Part shown: piece by piece, positions 10,598 through 19,514 of the stretch | Position numbering within the stretch: the first letter of the stretch is position 1 | How the letters are laid out: each line of letters begins with the position of its first letter | NCBI GenBank assembly: GCA_002706095.1 | Contig: PAJP01000023.1 | Coordinates: 124,001 to 188,000 of the forward strand | Length of the DNA stretch: 64,000 bases | Direction: 5' to 3' | Origin: Methylophaga sp. | GTDB lineage: Bacteria > Pseudomonadota > Gammaproteobacteria > Nitrosococcales > Methylophagaceae | Translations under genes and position numbers: made by a program | Notes under the pieces: generated by a model | Database searches by the model: none | Seen by the model: the letters and a program-made list of their open reading frames with translations, nothing else | Told to the model about the DNA's origin: nothing

Positions 10598-11274
10598 TAA
10601 TAAAATTGTTTAAATGGATTTTGCCTGATGCTCTTAAGAAGCAGCTAACCAACTTTCGGATACTTGCTTCTGAATACGGCCAGTTCAAAACAATCAAAAA
10701 TTGGGATTGTGTGGATTCCACTGATGAAAAAATCCCATGGTACACATATCCGTCAATTGAGTATCTTAGAAATTTAGACTTTTCAGGTAAAGAAATATTA
10801 GAGTTTGGTAGCGGTAACTCCTCGTCTTTTTGGGCTTCAAGAGCGAGACAAGTTACATCTATTGAACATGATGAAGAATGGTATCTGAAGACAAAGAAAA
10901 AAATTATGGGCAACCAAAAAATAATATACAGAAATAAAGAAACATACACAGACATACCGTCAGGAAGTTATGATGTAGTCATTATTGATGGGATTGAACG
11001 TGAAGCATGTGCAAAAAAGATTAGTTCTTTTTTAAATAAAGAAACAAATCAAGGGGTGATGGTAATTTTAGATAACTCCGATTGGTATAAGAATACAGCA
11101 AAATATTTGAGGGACGAAATGAACTTTATAGAAATAGATTTTCATGGGTTCGGTCCAATAAATAACTATACATGGACGACTTCTATCTTTTTATCACGAG
11201 ACTTTAATTTCCAACCAGTAGCCAATGTCCAGCCTGTTTTCTCTATGTCAGCAAGTATACAGCATGCAGATTAA
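10594..11274 (+). CDS. SAM-dependent methyltransferase-like protein
   Basis: The 226-residue protein carries a class I methyltransferase fold signature. EFGSGNSS at residues 70-77 is motif I, followed by IEHDEEW as the acidic ribose-binding strand and YDVVIIDG as motif II/post-II. No membrane segment or signal peptide is visible. It overlaps the flippase by four bases and the following FkbM-type gene by eleven. The context suggests it modifies a sugar or a lipid-linked intermediate, but the acceptor cannot be read from the sequence. It is the first of four methyltransferase-like genes within 3.8 kb. Confidence 0.8.
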   Translation: MIIKLFKWILPDALKKQLTNFRILASEYGQFKTIKNWDCVDSTDEKIPWYTYPSIEYLRNLDFSGKEILEFGSGNSSSFWASRARQVTSIEHDEEWYLKTKKKIMGNQKIIYRNKETYTDIPSGSYDVVIIDGIEREACAKKISSFLNKETNQGVMVILDNSDWYKNTAKYLRDEMNFIEIDFHGFGPINNYTWTTSIFLSRDFNFQPVANVQPVFSMSASIQHAD

Positions 11275-11971
11275 GATTCTGAAGAAGTTCACCCTTGATT
11301 GTCTGATTAACTTTTTTTCCAAAATATGGTACGGGTACTATTCAACTCTTTCCTTCTCACAAGAAGGAGAAGATATGATCTTGCGTCGTATTTTTGATGG
11401 CAAAAAAAAGGGGGTTTATGTGGATGTAGGTGCACATCACCCTAAAAGGTTTTCAAATACTTATTCTTTATATAGAGAATTCGGGTGGAGTGGTATCAAT
11501 ATTGAGCCGAACCCAGATTTGTTTAATTTATTTAATAGTTTAAGAAGAAGAGATATCAACTTAAATATTGGTATTTCATGTCAATCAAAAAAACTGGATT
11601 ATTATATGTTTGATGAGCCAGCCTTAAATACATTTGATGTTAATGTTTTGAATGACAGATTATCACAAACACGATACAAACATATTAAAACAATAAGTGT
11701 TGAGGTTGAGCCTTTATCAGATATATTTGATAAATACCTTAATGGGCAGCGAATAGATTTTTTATCGATAGATGTCGAAGGTTTTGATTTAGATGTGCTT
11801 AAGTCGAATGATTGGGAAAAATATCGCCCAAGCTGGGTATTAACTGAGCAACTCAATTTAAGCAATATCGAAAGCTTAGATTTTGAGATACATGAATATA
11901 TGAAGTCTATCAATTATGTTTTGTTTGCAAAAACATTTAATACTTTGTTTTACAAAGAGGCTAGGAAGTGA
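11264..11971 (+). CDS. FkbM-family methyltransferase
   Basis: This resembles FkbM-type SAM-dependent O-methyltransferases. YVDVGAHHPKRFSNTY is the FkbM motif I (residues 52 onward with the start used here), and FLSIDVEGFDLDVL is the conserved acidic motif further on. The frame is open from an ATG at 11225 that would overlap the previous gene by 50 bases. ATG at 11264 gives an 11-base overlap and a 235-residue protein, more like the neighbours, so it is preferred; no strong ribosome site decides the question. Family members methylate sugar hydroxyls in antibiotics and polysaccharides. The next gene starts within its stop codon (GTGA). Confidence 0.82.
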   Translation: MQIKILKKFTLDCLINFFSKIWYGYYSTLSFSQEGEDMILRRIFDGKKKGVYVDVGAHHPKRFSNTYSLYREFGWSGINIEPNPDLFNLFNSLRRRDINLNIGISCQSKKLDYYMFDEPALNTFDVNVLNDRLSQTRYKHIKTISVEVEPLSDIFDKYLNGQRIDFLSIDVEGFDLDVLKSNDWEKYRPSWVLTEQLNLSNIESLDFEIHEYMKSINYVLFAKTFNTLFYKEARK

Positions 11972-12861
11972 CCTTAGCACCGATAGTTCTATTTGTGTAT
12001 AACCGTCCGTGGCATACTCAGCAAACAATTGAAGCACTTCAAAAAAATAGTCTTGCTACAGATAGTGAGCTTTTTATATATAGTGATGCTCCAAAAAATG
12101 ATGGCGCAATACCTCTAGTCAAGGCTGTAAGAGAATATATAAAATCAATCAAAGGATTTAAAAACGTATCGATCATAGAGCGTCGAACTAACTATGGCTT
12201 GGCGAGTTCAATAATTGATGGTGTTACGAGAATTACTAATGAGTTTGGAAAGGTAATCGTTCTAGAGGATGATCTTGTAACCAGTCCACATTTTCTTAAC
12301 TACATGAATGATGGGTTGTCATTGTATGAAAATGATGAGAATGTAGCTTCCATACATGGATATATCTATCCAATCGATAAACTTCCAGAGACTTTTTTTA
12401 TTAAAGGTGCTGATTGCTGGGGCTGGGCTACATGGAAACGAGCCTGGAATATTTTTGAGCCAGATGGAAAAGTTTTGTTGGAAAAGTTAACGTCTAGTGG
12501 ACTGCAAAACGAGGCTGATTTCAATGGTAGTTATCAATATACGAAAATGCTTGAAGACCAAATTGAGAGCAAAAATAATTCTTGGGCTATAAGATGGTAC
12601 ATGTCAACTTTTCTAGAAAATATGTTAACTCTATATCCAGGAAAATCATACGTTCAAAACATTGGTAATGATGGCAGTGGTACGCACTGTTCACATAGTG
12701 ACTTTTTCTCTCAGGAGATTGGGCATCATTACAAAAAACTAACCAGAATAAAACTACATGAAAACACAATCGCGAAACAAAAAATGCAGTGTTTTTTTAA
12801 ATCAACATCACTTAACCTTCTTAGAAGACTATTAAAAAAACTCAAACGAGTACTGAATTGA
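11968..12861 (+). CDS. Glycosyltransferase family 2-like protein
   Basis: The 297-residue protein begins APIVLFVYNRPWHTQQTIEAL, a start typical of a GT2-like sugar transferase subgroup. VIVLEDDLVTS with EDD at 100-102 serves as the probable nucleotide-sugar/metal site, and DCWGWATWKRAW is a conserved subgroup motif. No membrane segment is evident, so it probably acts at the inner face of the membrane. It starts at GTG within the previous stop codon and overlaps the next gene by four bases (TTGA). The sugar donor cannot be assigned. It sits among methyltransferase genes, which could mean that the sugar it adds is the one later methylated. Confidence 0.8.
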   Translation: MTLAPIVLFVYNRPWHTQQTIEALQKNSLATDSELFIYSDAPKNDGAIPLVKAVREYIKSIKGFKNVSIIERRTNYGLASSIIDGVTRITNEFGKVIVLEDDLVTSPHFLNYMNDGLSLYENDENVASIHGYIYPIDKLPETFFIKGADCWGWATWKRAWNIFEPDGKVLLEKLTSSGLQNEADFNGSYQYTKMLEDQIESKNNSWAIRWYMSTFLENMLTLYPGKSYVQNIGNDGSGTHCSHSDFFSQEIGHHYKKLTRIKLHENTIAKQKMQCFFKSTSLNLLRRLLKKLKRVLN

Positions 12862-13655
12862 AAAGCTTGTTAAAGTCACTGATACCACCGATTTTTTTTA
12901 CTTTCCTGAATAAGTTCACAGGTCGAAAATATGGTTGGAAAGGAAATTATTCTTCTTGGGAGGAGGTATGTTGTCATTCGACAGGATACGATCAAGATGA
13001 CATTTTGAATAAAGTTAAAGAGTCAGCTCTGAAAGTTAAAAGTGGTGAAGCCGCATATGAGCGAGATAGTGTAGTTTTTGATGAAGTATGTTACTCATGG
13101 CCATTATTAAGTGGAATATTACTTTCTTCTGTGAGTTCAGGTTCTATCCGAGTGCTTGATTTCGGTGGTGGGTTAGGTAGTAGTTATTATCAAAATAAAA
13201 AGTTCCTTGAACTGTTTGATAAAGTTTCATGGAATATCATTGAGCAACCTAATTTTGTAAACACTGGCAAGCAATACTTTTCCGATGACTGCCTTAGATT
13301 TTATCCTGATTTAGACAGTTGTCTTGATGAACAGCAACCCAATGTATTATTGCTATCTAGCGTCATGCAATATATTGAAAAGCCATATGAATTAATGGAG
13401 CAATTATTGAAAAGAAGGTTTGAATATATTGTCGTAGACAGAACCCCATTTTCTCATGATGATAAAGATCAGTTAAAGCTTCAAGTTGTCTCTCCGGTAA
13501 TTTACAGTGCTAGCTACCCATGTTGGTTTTTTAGTGAGACTTCATTTGTCGAACACTATCTTAAAAATGGATATAAATTGATAGAGTCTTTCACTAGTTT
13601 AGAAGGTAATAGTCGTGATTGTATGTTTAAAGGAATGATCTTCAAACGTGATTAA
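12858..13655 (+). CDS. Putative methyltransferase of the TIGR04325 type
   Basis: The 265-residue protein has the layout of a polysaccharide-locus methyltransferase family (TIGR04325). An N-terminal hydrophobic helix is followed by GWKGNYSSWEEV, a degenerate motif I RVLDFGGGLGSSY at residues 99-110, then SSVMQYIEKP and VVDRTPFS. The start is a TTG overlapping the previous stop codon by four bases. It lies between a glycosyltransferase and another methyltransferase. Members occur almost only in O-antigen or capsule loci, but I know of no defined acceptor, so the role is inferred from fold and context. Confidence 0.8.
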   Translation: MKSLLKSLIPPIFFTFLNKFTGRKYGWKGNYSSWEEVCCHSTGYDQDDILNKVKESALKVKSGEAAYERDSVVFDEVCYSWPLLSGILLSSVSSGSIRVLDFGGGLGSSYYQNKKFLELFDKVSWNIIEQPNFVNTGKQYFSDDCLRFYPDLDSCLDEQQPNVLLLSSVMQYIEKPYELMEQLLKRRFEYIVVDRTPFSHDDKDQLKLQVVSPVIYSASYPCWFFSETSFVEHYLKNGYKLIESFTSLEGNSRDCMFKGMIFKRD

Positions 13656-14376
13656 TCAACTTAAGGCTTTATATATTAAGGAACAGTTCAACCCTGGTTT
13701 AATCGGTTTATTTATTAATCCGTTTTATTTTGCAAGAAAAGGTCTCTTTAATAGTGTAGCGAATAAGGTCGTTCACCTGGATGGCAAATTATTAGATATT
13801 GGCTGTGGTACAAAACCATATCGGTCGCTCTGTGAAGTTGAGCAGTATATTGGCTTAGAAATTGATGATGAAGGAAACAGGAATCATCAGTTTGCTGATT
13901 CATTCTATGATGGTAAAACTATTCCTTTCGGAAATAACTATTTTGATAGTATCTTGACTAATCAAGTTTTTGAGCACGTCTTTAATCCTGATGAGTTTCT
14001 AAAGGAAATAAATCGCGTCACAAAAATTAATGGACTATTGCTATTGACGGTTCCTTTTGTTTGGGATGAGCATGAACAACCGTATGATTATGCTAGATAT
14101 TCTTCTTTTGGTTTGAAGCATATTCTTAAAAAGAATGGTTTTGAGATTATCGAAGCTCAAAAGACAAATAATGGTATTGAGGTTATTTTCCAACTTTTAA
14201 GTGCTTATTTATATAAAGTAACAAATACGTCCAATTTGTGGATAAACTTATTCCTTAATATCTTCTTGATTGCTCCAGTCAATCTCATAGGACTTATCCT
14301 AGGTAAAATATTGCCTAAAAATAACGATTTATACCTAGACAATGTTGTCTTAGCAAAGAAAACCCAAAATGTATAA
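13648..14376 (+). CDS. Class I SAM-dependent methyltransferase
   Basis: This 242-residue Methyltransf_11-type protein shows motif I LLDIGCGTKPY (residues 48-58), then an acidic strand YIGLEID. FDSILTNQVFEHV is the post-motif II segment and LLLTVPFVWDEHEQPYDYAR comes later. A C-terminal hydrophobic stretch (about residues 195-225) may dock it at the membrane. It starts with GTG, overlapping the previous gene by eight bases, and overlaps the next gene by eight. It could act on a lipid-linked sugar intermediate. The exact substrate is unknown. Confidence 0.82.
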   Translation: MINQLKALYIKEQFNPGLIGLFINPFYFARKGLFNSVANKVVHLDGKLLDIGCGTKPYRSLCEVEQYIGLEIDDEGNRNHQFADSFYDGKTIPFGNNYFDSILTNQVFEHVFNPDEFLKEINRVTKINGLLLLTVPFVWDEHEQPYDYARYSSFGLKHILKKNGFEIIEAQKTNNGIEVIFQLLSAYLYKVTNTSNLWINLFLNIFLIAPVNLIGLILGKILPKNNDLYLDNVVLAKKTQNV

Positions 14377-15319
14377 CTACTGCACTCTTTTCGATAGTAA
14401 TTACTTAACTCGTGGCTTAGCGATGTATGAATCCTTAAAGCTACAAACAACAGCATTTCATCTATATATTTTTGCATTCGATAATAAAGCTTATAAGCTG
14501 CTAACAAAACTTAATCTCGAATTTGTCACTGTCATCTCTCTCGAACAGTTCGAAGATGAGAAGCTTTTAGCTATTAAGCATACACGTGGAGCAGGAGAAT
14601 ATTGCTGGACATGCACACCTTCGACAATTAAATATTGTATTGAAACATTTAAGCTGGATGAATGCACCTACCTCGATGCCGATTTGTATTTTTTTGGCGA
14701 CCCAGCAATCTTAATTGAAGAAATGGGCGATAAGTCTATTTTGCTCACAGAACATCGTTATACTCCTGCGTATGATCAAAGCAGTACCAGTGGCATATAT
14801 TGTGTACAGTTTATGACTTTCAAAAATACTTATGATGGTATGAAAGCATTGAATTGGTGGCGTGAGGCATGTATTGATTGGTGTTTCGCTCATTTTGAAG
14901 ATGATAAGTTTGGCGATCAAAAATATCTAGATGATTGGACTGACCGGTTTGAGGGGGTGCATGTACTCCAGCATTTAGGTGGGGGAGTAGCTCCTTGGAA
15001 TGTTCAGCAATACGACTTATCTAGCTCTCGATTTGAATTAATTTTTTACCATTTCCATAACTTCAAATTTATTACTAAAGACAAAGTCGAATTAGGTCTT
15101 TATTTTTTAAATAAAAAAAATATATATCTTCTCTATAAACCCTATGTGATTCACTTACAGCAAATAAGCCAGATGATTCAGTCTCTTGATAGCTCTAGTT
15201 GCTATAGTGGTATTTCAGGAAAGAAACCTTTTCATTGGAAAGATCCGATTAGAGTTCTAAAAAGAAAAATGAAGAGAATATATAACGTCTATGATACCGA
15301 TTTTATAACAAAGGAATAG
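14369..15319 (+). CDS. GT8-like glycosyltransferase
   Basis: The 316-residue protein starts YNYCTLFDSNYLTRGLAMYESL, an N-terminus seen in nucleotide-diphospho-sugar transferases related to family 8. It carries a DxD metal-binding motif at Asp103-Asp105 (YLDADLYFF), preceded by GEYCWTCTPS. A GDQKYLDDW segment and GGGVAPWN follow. These features fit a retaining glycosyltransferase using an NDP-sugar. The lysine-rich C-terminus may contact the membrane. Donor and acceptor cannot be read. It is coupled to the upstream methyltransferase by an eight-base overlap and followed immediately by fdtA. Confidence 0.82.
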   Translation: MYNYCTLFDSNYLTRGLAMYESLKLQTTAFHLYIFAFDNKAYKLLTKLNLEFVTVISLEQFEDEKLLAIKHTRGAGEYCWTCTPSTIKYCIETFKLDECTYLDADLYFFGDPAILIEEMGDKSILLTEHRYTPAYDQSSTSGIYCVQFMTFKNTYDGMKALNWWREACIDWCFAHFEDDKFGDQKYLDDWTDRFEGVHVLQHLGGGVAPWNVQQYDLSSSRFELIFYHFHNFKFITKDKVELGLYFLNKKNIYLLYKPYVIHLQQISQMIQSLDSSSCYSGISGKKPFHWKDPIRVLKRKMKRIYNVYDTDFITKE

Positions 15320-15320
15320 A

Positions 15321-15680
15321 ATGGCATATTTGATTGATTTACCAACGTTTGGTGATGAAAGAGGCAAACTGACAATCATAGAAAAGGTGCTTCCTTTCGA
15401 AATTAAACGGTTTTATTATGTTTATGATGTCAGAGGGAAAAGAGGTGGACATCGACATCACAAGACGGTCCAGGCTTTAGTTTCACTTGGCGGAAGTTGT
15501 GAAATATATATTAATAATGGCATTGAAGAACAAACGTTCATTTTAGATGAATCTGATAAGTGTTTGATTGTTGAACCTGAGGATTGGCACACGATGGATA
15601 ACTTTACTCCAGGTTCCACATTATTAGTATTCGCCTCAGAGTATTACGATGTGAATGACTATATTGATGAGCCATATTAA
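15321..15680 (+). CDS. fdtA: dTDP-4-dehydro-6-deoxyglucose 3,4-ketoisomerase (FdtA/QdtA type)
   Basis: This 119-residue single-domain cupin moves the keto group of dTDP-4-keto-6-deoxyglucose from C4 to C3, giving the substrate for 3-amination. The family hallmarks are FGDERGKL at residues 10-17, RFYYVYDV, and the active-site histidines in GGHRHHK (44-47). [10 protein letters not shown] lies near the C-terminus. Whether the product has galacto (FdtA) or gluco (QdtA) configuration cannot be told by eye. It overlaps the aminotransferase gene by one base (TAATG). It would share its substrate with RmlC, so the two dTDP pathways branch from the missing RmlB. Confidence 0.88.
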   Translation: MAYLIDLPTFGDERGKLTIIEKVLPFEIKRFYYVYDVRGKRGGHRHHKTVQALVSLGGSCEIYINNGIEEQTFILDESDKCLIVEPEDWHTMDNFTPGSTLLVFASEYYDVNDYIDEPY

Positions 15681-16762
15681 TGATCGAATATGAAAATCTA
15701 AGAAAGGTGAATGAGAAATTATTTGGAGATTACAAAGAAAGTTTTCAGAATTTTCTCGATAGTGGCTGGTACATATTAGGTGAAAATGTCTCTTTATTCG
15801 AAGATGCATTTGCCGACTATTGTCGTTCTGAATACTGTGTTGGTCTAGCATCAGGTTTAGACGCACTTATTCTTGCTATTGATGCCTTTGACTTCCCTGA
15901 AGGCAGTGAGATTATTGTTCCTTCAAATACATATATTGCGACGATTCTTTCTATTGTTCGTAATGGGTTTAAACCTGTTTTAGTTGAACCAGATATTAAT
16001 ACCTATAATATCGACCCGGCTAAAATAGAAGAGAATATTACTGATAAAACCAGAGCAATACTTGTCGTGCATTTATATGGTAAAGCCTGTGATATGGATT
16101 CAATATCTGCTTTATCAACAAAATATGATTTAAAAATCATTGAAGACTGTGCGCAGGCGCATGGGGCAACTTATAAAGCCCAAAAAGTTGGAAGTTTTGG
16201 GGTTGGTTGCTTTAGTTTTTATCCGACTAAAAATCTTGGTGCATTAGGTGATGCCGGTGCTATCACATGTTCCGACAAAGACTATCAAGAACGTATTCAA
16301 GCCCTGAGAAATTATGGTAGTCAGAAAAAGTACTACAACGATATTATTGGCTATAACTCCAGGCTAGATGAAATTCAAGCAGCATTTCTGTCTATAAAAT
16401 TAAATGTCTTGGACGATATCAACAATCATAAACGTTCTTTAGCAAAACTTTATTTGGAACACTTAAATGACAAGTTCATCAAACCTGTTGTTGATGAAGA
16501 TTATTTCGATGTTTATCACATTTTTAATGTTAGAACTGATCGGCGTGATGAGTTAAAAGAATATCTATTGAAGAACAACATCAAAACTGAAGTTCATTAT
16601 CCTGTTCCTCCTATTAAACAAAAAGCGATGAAGAATGTTCTGCATGGGAACTATCCAATAAGTGACAAAATCCATCAAACAACGCTAAGTTTACCTATCT
16701 CATACTTTCATTCTGAAGATGATGTTTATCAAGTGATCGATATTATGAATAGATGGTGCTGA
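15680..16762 (+). CDS. fdtB: PLP-dependent aminotransferase, FdtB/QdtB type (DegT/DnrJ/EryC1/StrS)
   Basis: The 360-residue sugar aminotransferase adds an amino group at C3 of the ketoisomerase product, yielding dTDP-3-amino-3,6-dideoxyhexose (Fuc3N or Qui3N). It shows GLASGLDAL near residues 55-63 and EDCAQAHGA near 155-163. The PLP-binding Lys184 is in [12 protein letters not shown]. The sequence [25 protein letters not shown] is typical of the family. Translational coupling to fdtA strengthens the assignment over other DegT-type enzymes. The usual third member, an N-acetyltransferase (FdtC/QdtC), is not adjacent; the hexapeptide protein at 21508 is the only candidate nearby. Confidence 0.9.
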   Translation: MIEYENLRKVNEKLFGDYKESFQNFLDSGWYILGENVSLFEDAFADYCRSEYCVGLASGLDALILAIDAFDFPEGSEIIVPSNTYIATILSIVRNGFKPVLVEPDINTYNIDPAKIEENITDKTRAILVVHLYGKACDMDSISALSTKYDLKIIEDCAQAHGATYKAQKVGSFGVGCFSFYPTKNLGALGDAGAITCSDKDYQERIQALRNYGSQKKYYNDIIGYNSRLDEIQAAFLSIKLNVLDDINNHKRSLAKLYLEHLNDKFIKPVVDEDYFDVYHIFNVRTDRRDELKEYLLKNNIKTEVHYPVPPIKQKAMKNVLHGNYPISDKIHQTTLSLPISYFHSEDDVYQVIDIMNRWC

Positions 16763-16765
16763 TAA

Positions 16766-17542
16766 ATGGTAAAAGATATCAATACTATGCCATTAATTAC
16801 GGTTATTACTGTTGTCTATAATGGTATAGATTTTATTGAAAAAACCATCTTAAGTATTATTAATCAAACCTACAAAAGGATAGAGTTTATCATCATCGAT
16901 GGTGGCTCTACTGATGGAACAGTAGAAGTTATCAGAAAATATGAACATTTGATTACATGCTGGGTTAGTGAACAAGATAAAGGGATTAGTGACGCCTTTA
17001 ATAAAGGAATCAAACTAGCAAGTGGAGAATATGTCAACTTCCAGGGAGATGGCGACGGTTTTGTGGATGAAATATCACTTGAAAAAGTAGCAAAACAAAT
17101 TGGCTCTAGGAGACCATTATTAGTTAGTGCCAAAATACGTCGCATTGATGAGGACGGCAACACTCTCTATATTTCAAAACAACCAAAGAAGTTTTCTAAA
17201 ACGTCTCTTTTATTCAAGATGTCATTACCTCACCAAGGATTATTCGTTCACAGAGATTTTTTTAATCAGTATGGTTTATTTGATATTAATAATACTTACT
17301 GTATGGATTATGAACACTTACTTAGAGCTTATGAAACGTTTCCAGATGTTCTTTTGGTGTCAGATGTTATAGCAAACTGGAGAGCAGATGGATTGGGGAA
17401 TGGTAAAACAAAAGAAATCTTAGCTGAGTATCATAAAATCAAATTAGCCAATAAAGTCGCTTGCCTACCCGCATTGGTTTTTATCAAATATTTGAATTTG
17501 GCCAAGTACTGTATAAAAGTATCGCTGTATGGCAACAAATAG
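16766..17542 (+). CDS. Glycosyltransferase family 2
   Basis: The 258-residue GT-A protein begins PLITVITVVYNGIDFIEKTILSI and has the nucleotide-binding IIIDGGSTDGT near residues 42-52. The usual metal-binding DD is represented by GDGDGF at 94-99. SLPHQGLFVHRDFF and a C-terminal MDYEHLLRAY are typical of inverting O-antigen glycosyltransferases. It starts four bases after the aminotransferase stop codon, which makes it a candidate for transferring the 3-amino sugar, though this is only positional. It overlaps the following acyltransferase gene by 14 bases. Confidence 0.85.
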   Translation: MVKDINTMPLITVITVVYNGIDFIEKTILSIINQTYKRIEFIIIDGGSTDGTVEVIRKYEHLITCWVSEQDKGISDAFNKGIKLASGEYVNFQGDGDGFVDEISLEKVAKQIGSRRPLLVSAKIRRIDEDGNTLYISKQPKKFSKTSLLFKMSLPHQGLFVHRDFFNQYGLFDINNTYCMDYEHLLRAYETFPDVLLVSDVIANWRADGLGNGKTKEILAEYHKIKLANKVACLPALVFIKYLNLAKYCIKVSLYGNK

Positions 17543-18458
17543 ACTCGAATGGGTTGAGACATTAAAGTGTATTGGTATTGTTGTTGTCATACTTGGCCAT
17601 ATTTCATCGCCATTGAGTAGCTTTATCTATTCATGGCATATGCCTTTCTTTTTCATAATTGCCGGCTTTTTTCTTAAGGTTGATTTGAGTCCAATTCTTT
17701 TCTTTAAAAAAGAATTTTATCGTTTAATGATTCCTTATTTTATTTTTTCTCTATTGGCGATTTTTATTGAGTCAATAAAGAGACTTGTTTTAAATAGGGA
17801 TATGCTCAATTGGAATGATGTTTTACAGGGCACATTGTTTTGGATGGATATAAATACGTTAAGTGACACATATGCATTCGTTCTGTGGTTTTTACCAGCA
17901 TTATTATTCGCACGATTTAGTGTCTATTTAGTAATAAGATATATCCAATTTAATTGGTTTCGTTGGTTCAATCTTTTTCTACTATTTTTGATTGGCACTT
18001 ATATAGAGCTGCCTTTTGCTATAGATGAAGGTTTAAATGCTGCGCTTTTTGTTTATATAGGTTGGTGTCTATTTAAAGAAGATAATAACTTCTTAATACT
18101 TGGTTGTATCATGCTAGGCTGCTTATATTTATTCTTCGGAATACCATCATTAGATATGGCATCTAAGAGTTATCAGAATCCTTTACTCAATATTATCTGG
18201 TCAGTTAGTTTTTCTTTTTTGATAATCACAGCTATTAGAAAGCTAGATATTAACCCTCGTCTGATATTAATTTGGGGGGGGAATACAATGCTTTTATTTA
18301 TAATTCACCCATACACAAACAATATCGCAACCTTGATTGTAGATAAATATATGAGTGGGTTCTGGTTTATCAAACTATTTATTTCTTTATTGATACTTCA
18401 GTGCGTGATCTTATTTAAGAGTCGTTACAGAAACTGGAGACTATTTAGATATGTATGA
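17529..18458 (+). CDS. Acyltransferase-3 family membrane protein
   Basis: This 309-residue polytopic protein has about ten hydrophobic segments. The start RLEWVETLKCIGIVVVILGHI places a His in the first helix, followed by IYSWHMPFFFIIAGFFL; both are hallmarks of acyltransferase 3 (OafA/WecH-like) proteins. Such proteins move acyl groups, usually acetyl, onto sugars. The short form without a C-terminal SGNH domain is typical of capsule and exopolysaccharide modifiers. It overlaps the previous glycosyltransferase by 14 bases and the next by eight. The modified sugar is unknown. Confidence 0.83.
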   Translation: MATNRLEWVETLKCIGIVVVILGHISSPLSSFIYSWHMPFFFIIAGFFLKVDLSPILFFKKEFYRLMIPYFIFSLLAIFIESIKRLVLNRDMLNWNDVLQGTLFWMDINTLSDTYAFVLWFLPALLFARFSVYLVIRYIQFNWFRWFNLFLLFLIGTYIELPFAIDEGLNAALFVYIGWCLFKEDNNFLILGCIMLGCLYLFFGIPSLDMASKSYQNPLLNIIWSVSFSFLIITAIRKLDINPRLILIWGGNTMLLFIIHPYTNNIATLIVDKYMSGFWFIKLFISLLILQCVILFKSRYRNWRLFRYV

Positions 18459-19497
18459 CTATCTGATTGTCACTCATATCCCTGCTTTTTATAAAGTCAA
18501 TTTATACAACGAACTCTCCAAAAAGCTGAATATTTATGTAATTTTTATTGCTGAAAACACTATTGAGCAAAGAGCTAATGATTTTAATGTGACCAAAGGT
18601 CTTAAATTTCCTCATTCCTTCTTAAATAAAGGGAGTTTCCAGAATCGAAATCTAAAAGTCAGTATTTCTACGATGAAGAGTGTACTTGATACAGTTAAAT
18701 ATAAGAAGTTACTTATTCCTGGGTGGGATTTACCAGAATTTTGGTACTTGGTTTTTTCTCACCGAAAGTCCCAAAACTTTCTGGTTTTAGAATCTACAGC
18801 TATTGAAAGTTGCCATAACGGTATTAAAGGATGGATCAAACGTTTTTTTCTAAACCGCGTTGGAAGTGTTTTAGCTAGTGGTAAAGAGCACATTCATCTT
18901 TTAAATAATCTCAGATTTAAAGGCCAGATTATAACTACAGGTGGCGTTGGAATAATCAATAAACCTCTCTTTGATAGACAAAAAAAACAATATGAAAAAA
19001 AGTTTCTATTTATTGGACGACTCTCAGAAGTCAAAAATATTGATTTATTGGTAGATGTTTTTAATAGCCTGCCGGATTATGAGCTTACTATTATTGGCGA
19101 TGGTCCTTTATACAATTCTTTGAATATGTCTGTAAAGACTAATATTCATTTTCTGAGTAAAGTAGATAATAAGGCACTTGTAGATAGTTTCCTGAGTCAT
19201 GATATTTTAATTTTACCTAGCTTAAGTGAGCCTTGGGGACTGGTAATTGAAGAAGCACTGTATTTTGGCGTACCGGTTATTGCATCAAGAAATTGTGGAG
19301 CTAGTGAATTAATTATGGACGGTTTGAATGGTTTCATCTTTGATCCTTTTGATAAAGAGCAACTGCTTTCTATAATTCAATCAATTAACGTTGATAAATA
19401 TTCAGAACTACTCAGTGGTGTAGAGAAGTTTTCTATTAATGAAAAAGATAATAAGCAAGTCGCAGCGTATACCTCAGCAATACTTAATTTTGACTAA
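18451..19497 (+). CDS. Glycosyltransferase family 4 (GT-B fold)
   Basis: The 348-residue protein opens YDYLIVTHIPAFYKVNLYNEL, a GT4 start. KKFLFIGRLSEVKNIDLLVD lies at about residues 184-203 and LTIIGDGPL follows. The C-terminal donor-binding EX7E motif is in SLSEPWGLVIEEAL near 257-270. A retaining GT4 enzyme would add one sugar of the repeat unit on the cytoplasmic face. The donor is not predictable. It overlaps the acyltransferase gene by eight bases and is followed by another GT4 gene after 17 bases. Confidence 0.87.
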   Translation: MYDYLIVTHIPAFYKVNLYNELSKKLNIYVIFIAENTIEQRANDFNVTKGLKFPHSFLNKGSFQNRNLKVSISTMKSVLDTVKYKKLLIPGWDLPEFWYLVFSHRKSQNFLVLESTAIESCHNGIKGWIKRFFLNRVGSVLASGKEHIHLLNNLRFKGQIITTGGVGIINKPLFDRQKKQYEKKFLFIGRLSEVKNIDLLVDVFNSLPDYELTIIGDGPLYNSLNMSVKTNIHFLSKVDNKALVDSFLSHDILILPSLSEPWGLVIEEALYFGVPVIASRNCGASELIMDGLNGFIFDPFDKEQLLSIIQSINVDKYSELLSGVEKFSINEKDNKQVAAYTSAILNFD

Positions 19498-19514
19498 ATT
19501 GAGAAGTCCCTAGA

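Noticed and set aside
10587..10955. 122-codon - strand frame across the first methyltransferase gene
   Set aside because: The + strand gene has SAM-binding motifs and is coupled to both neighbours; the opposite frame has no recognisable features.
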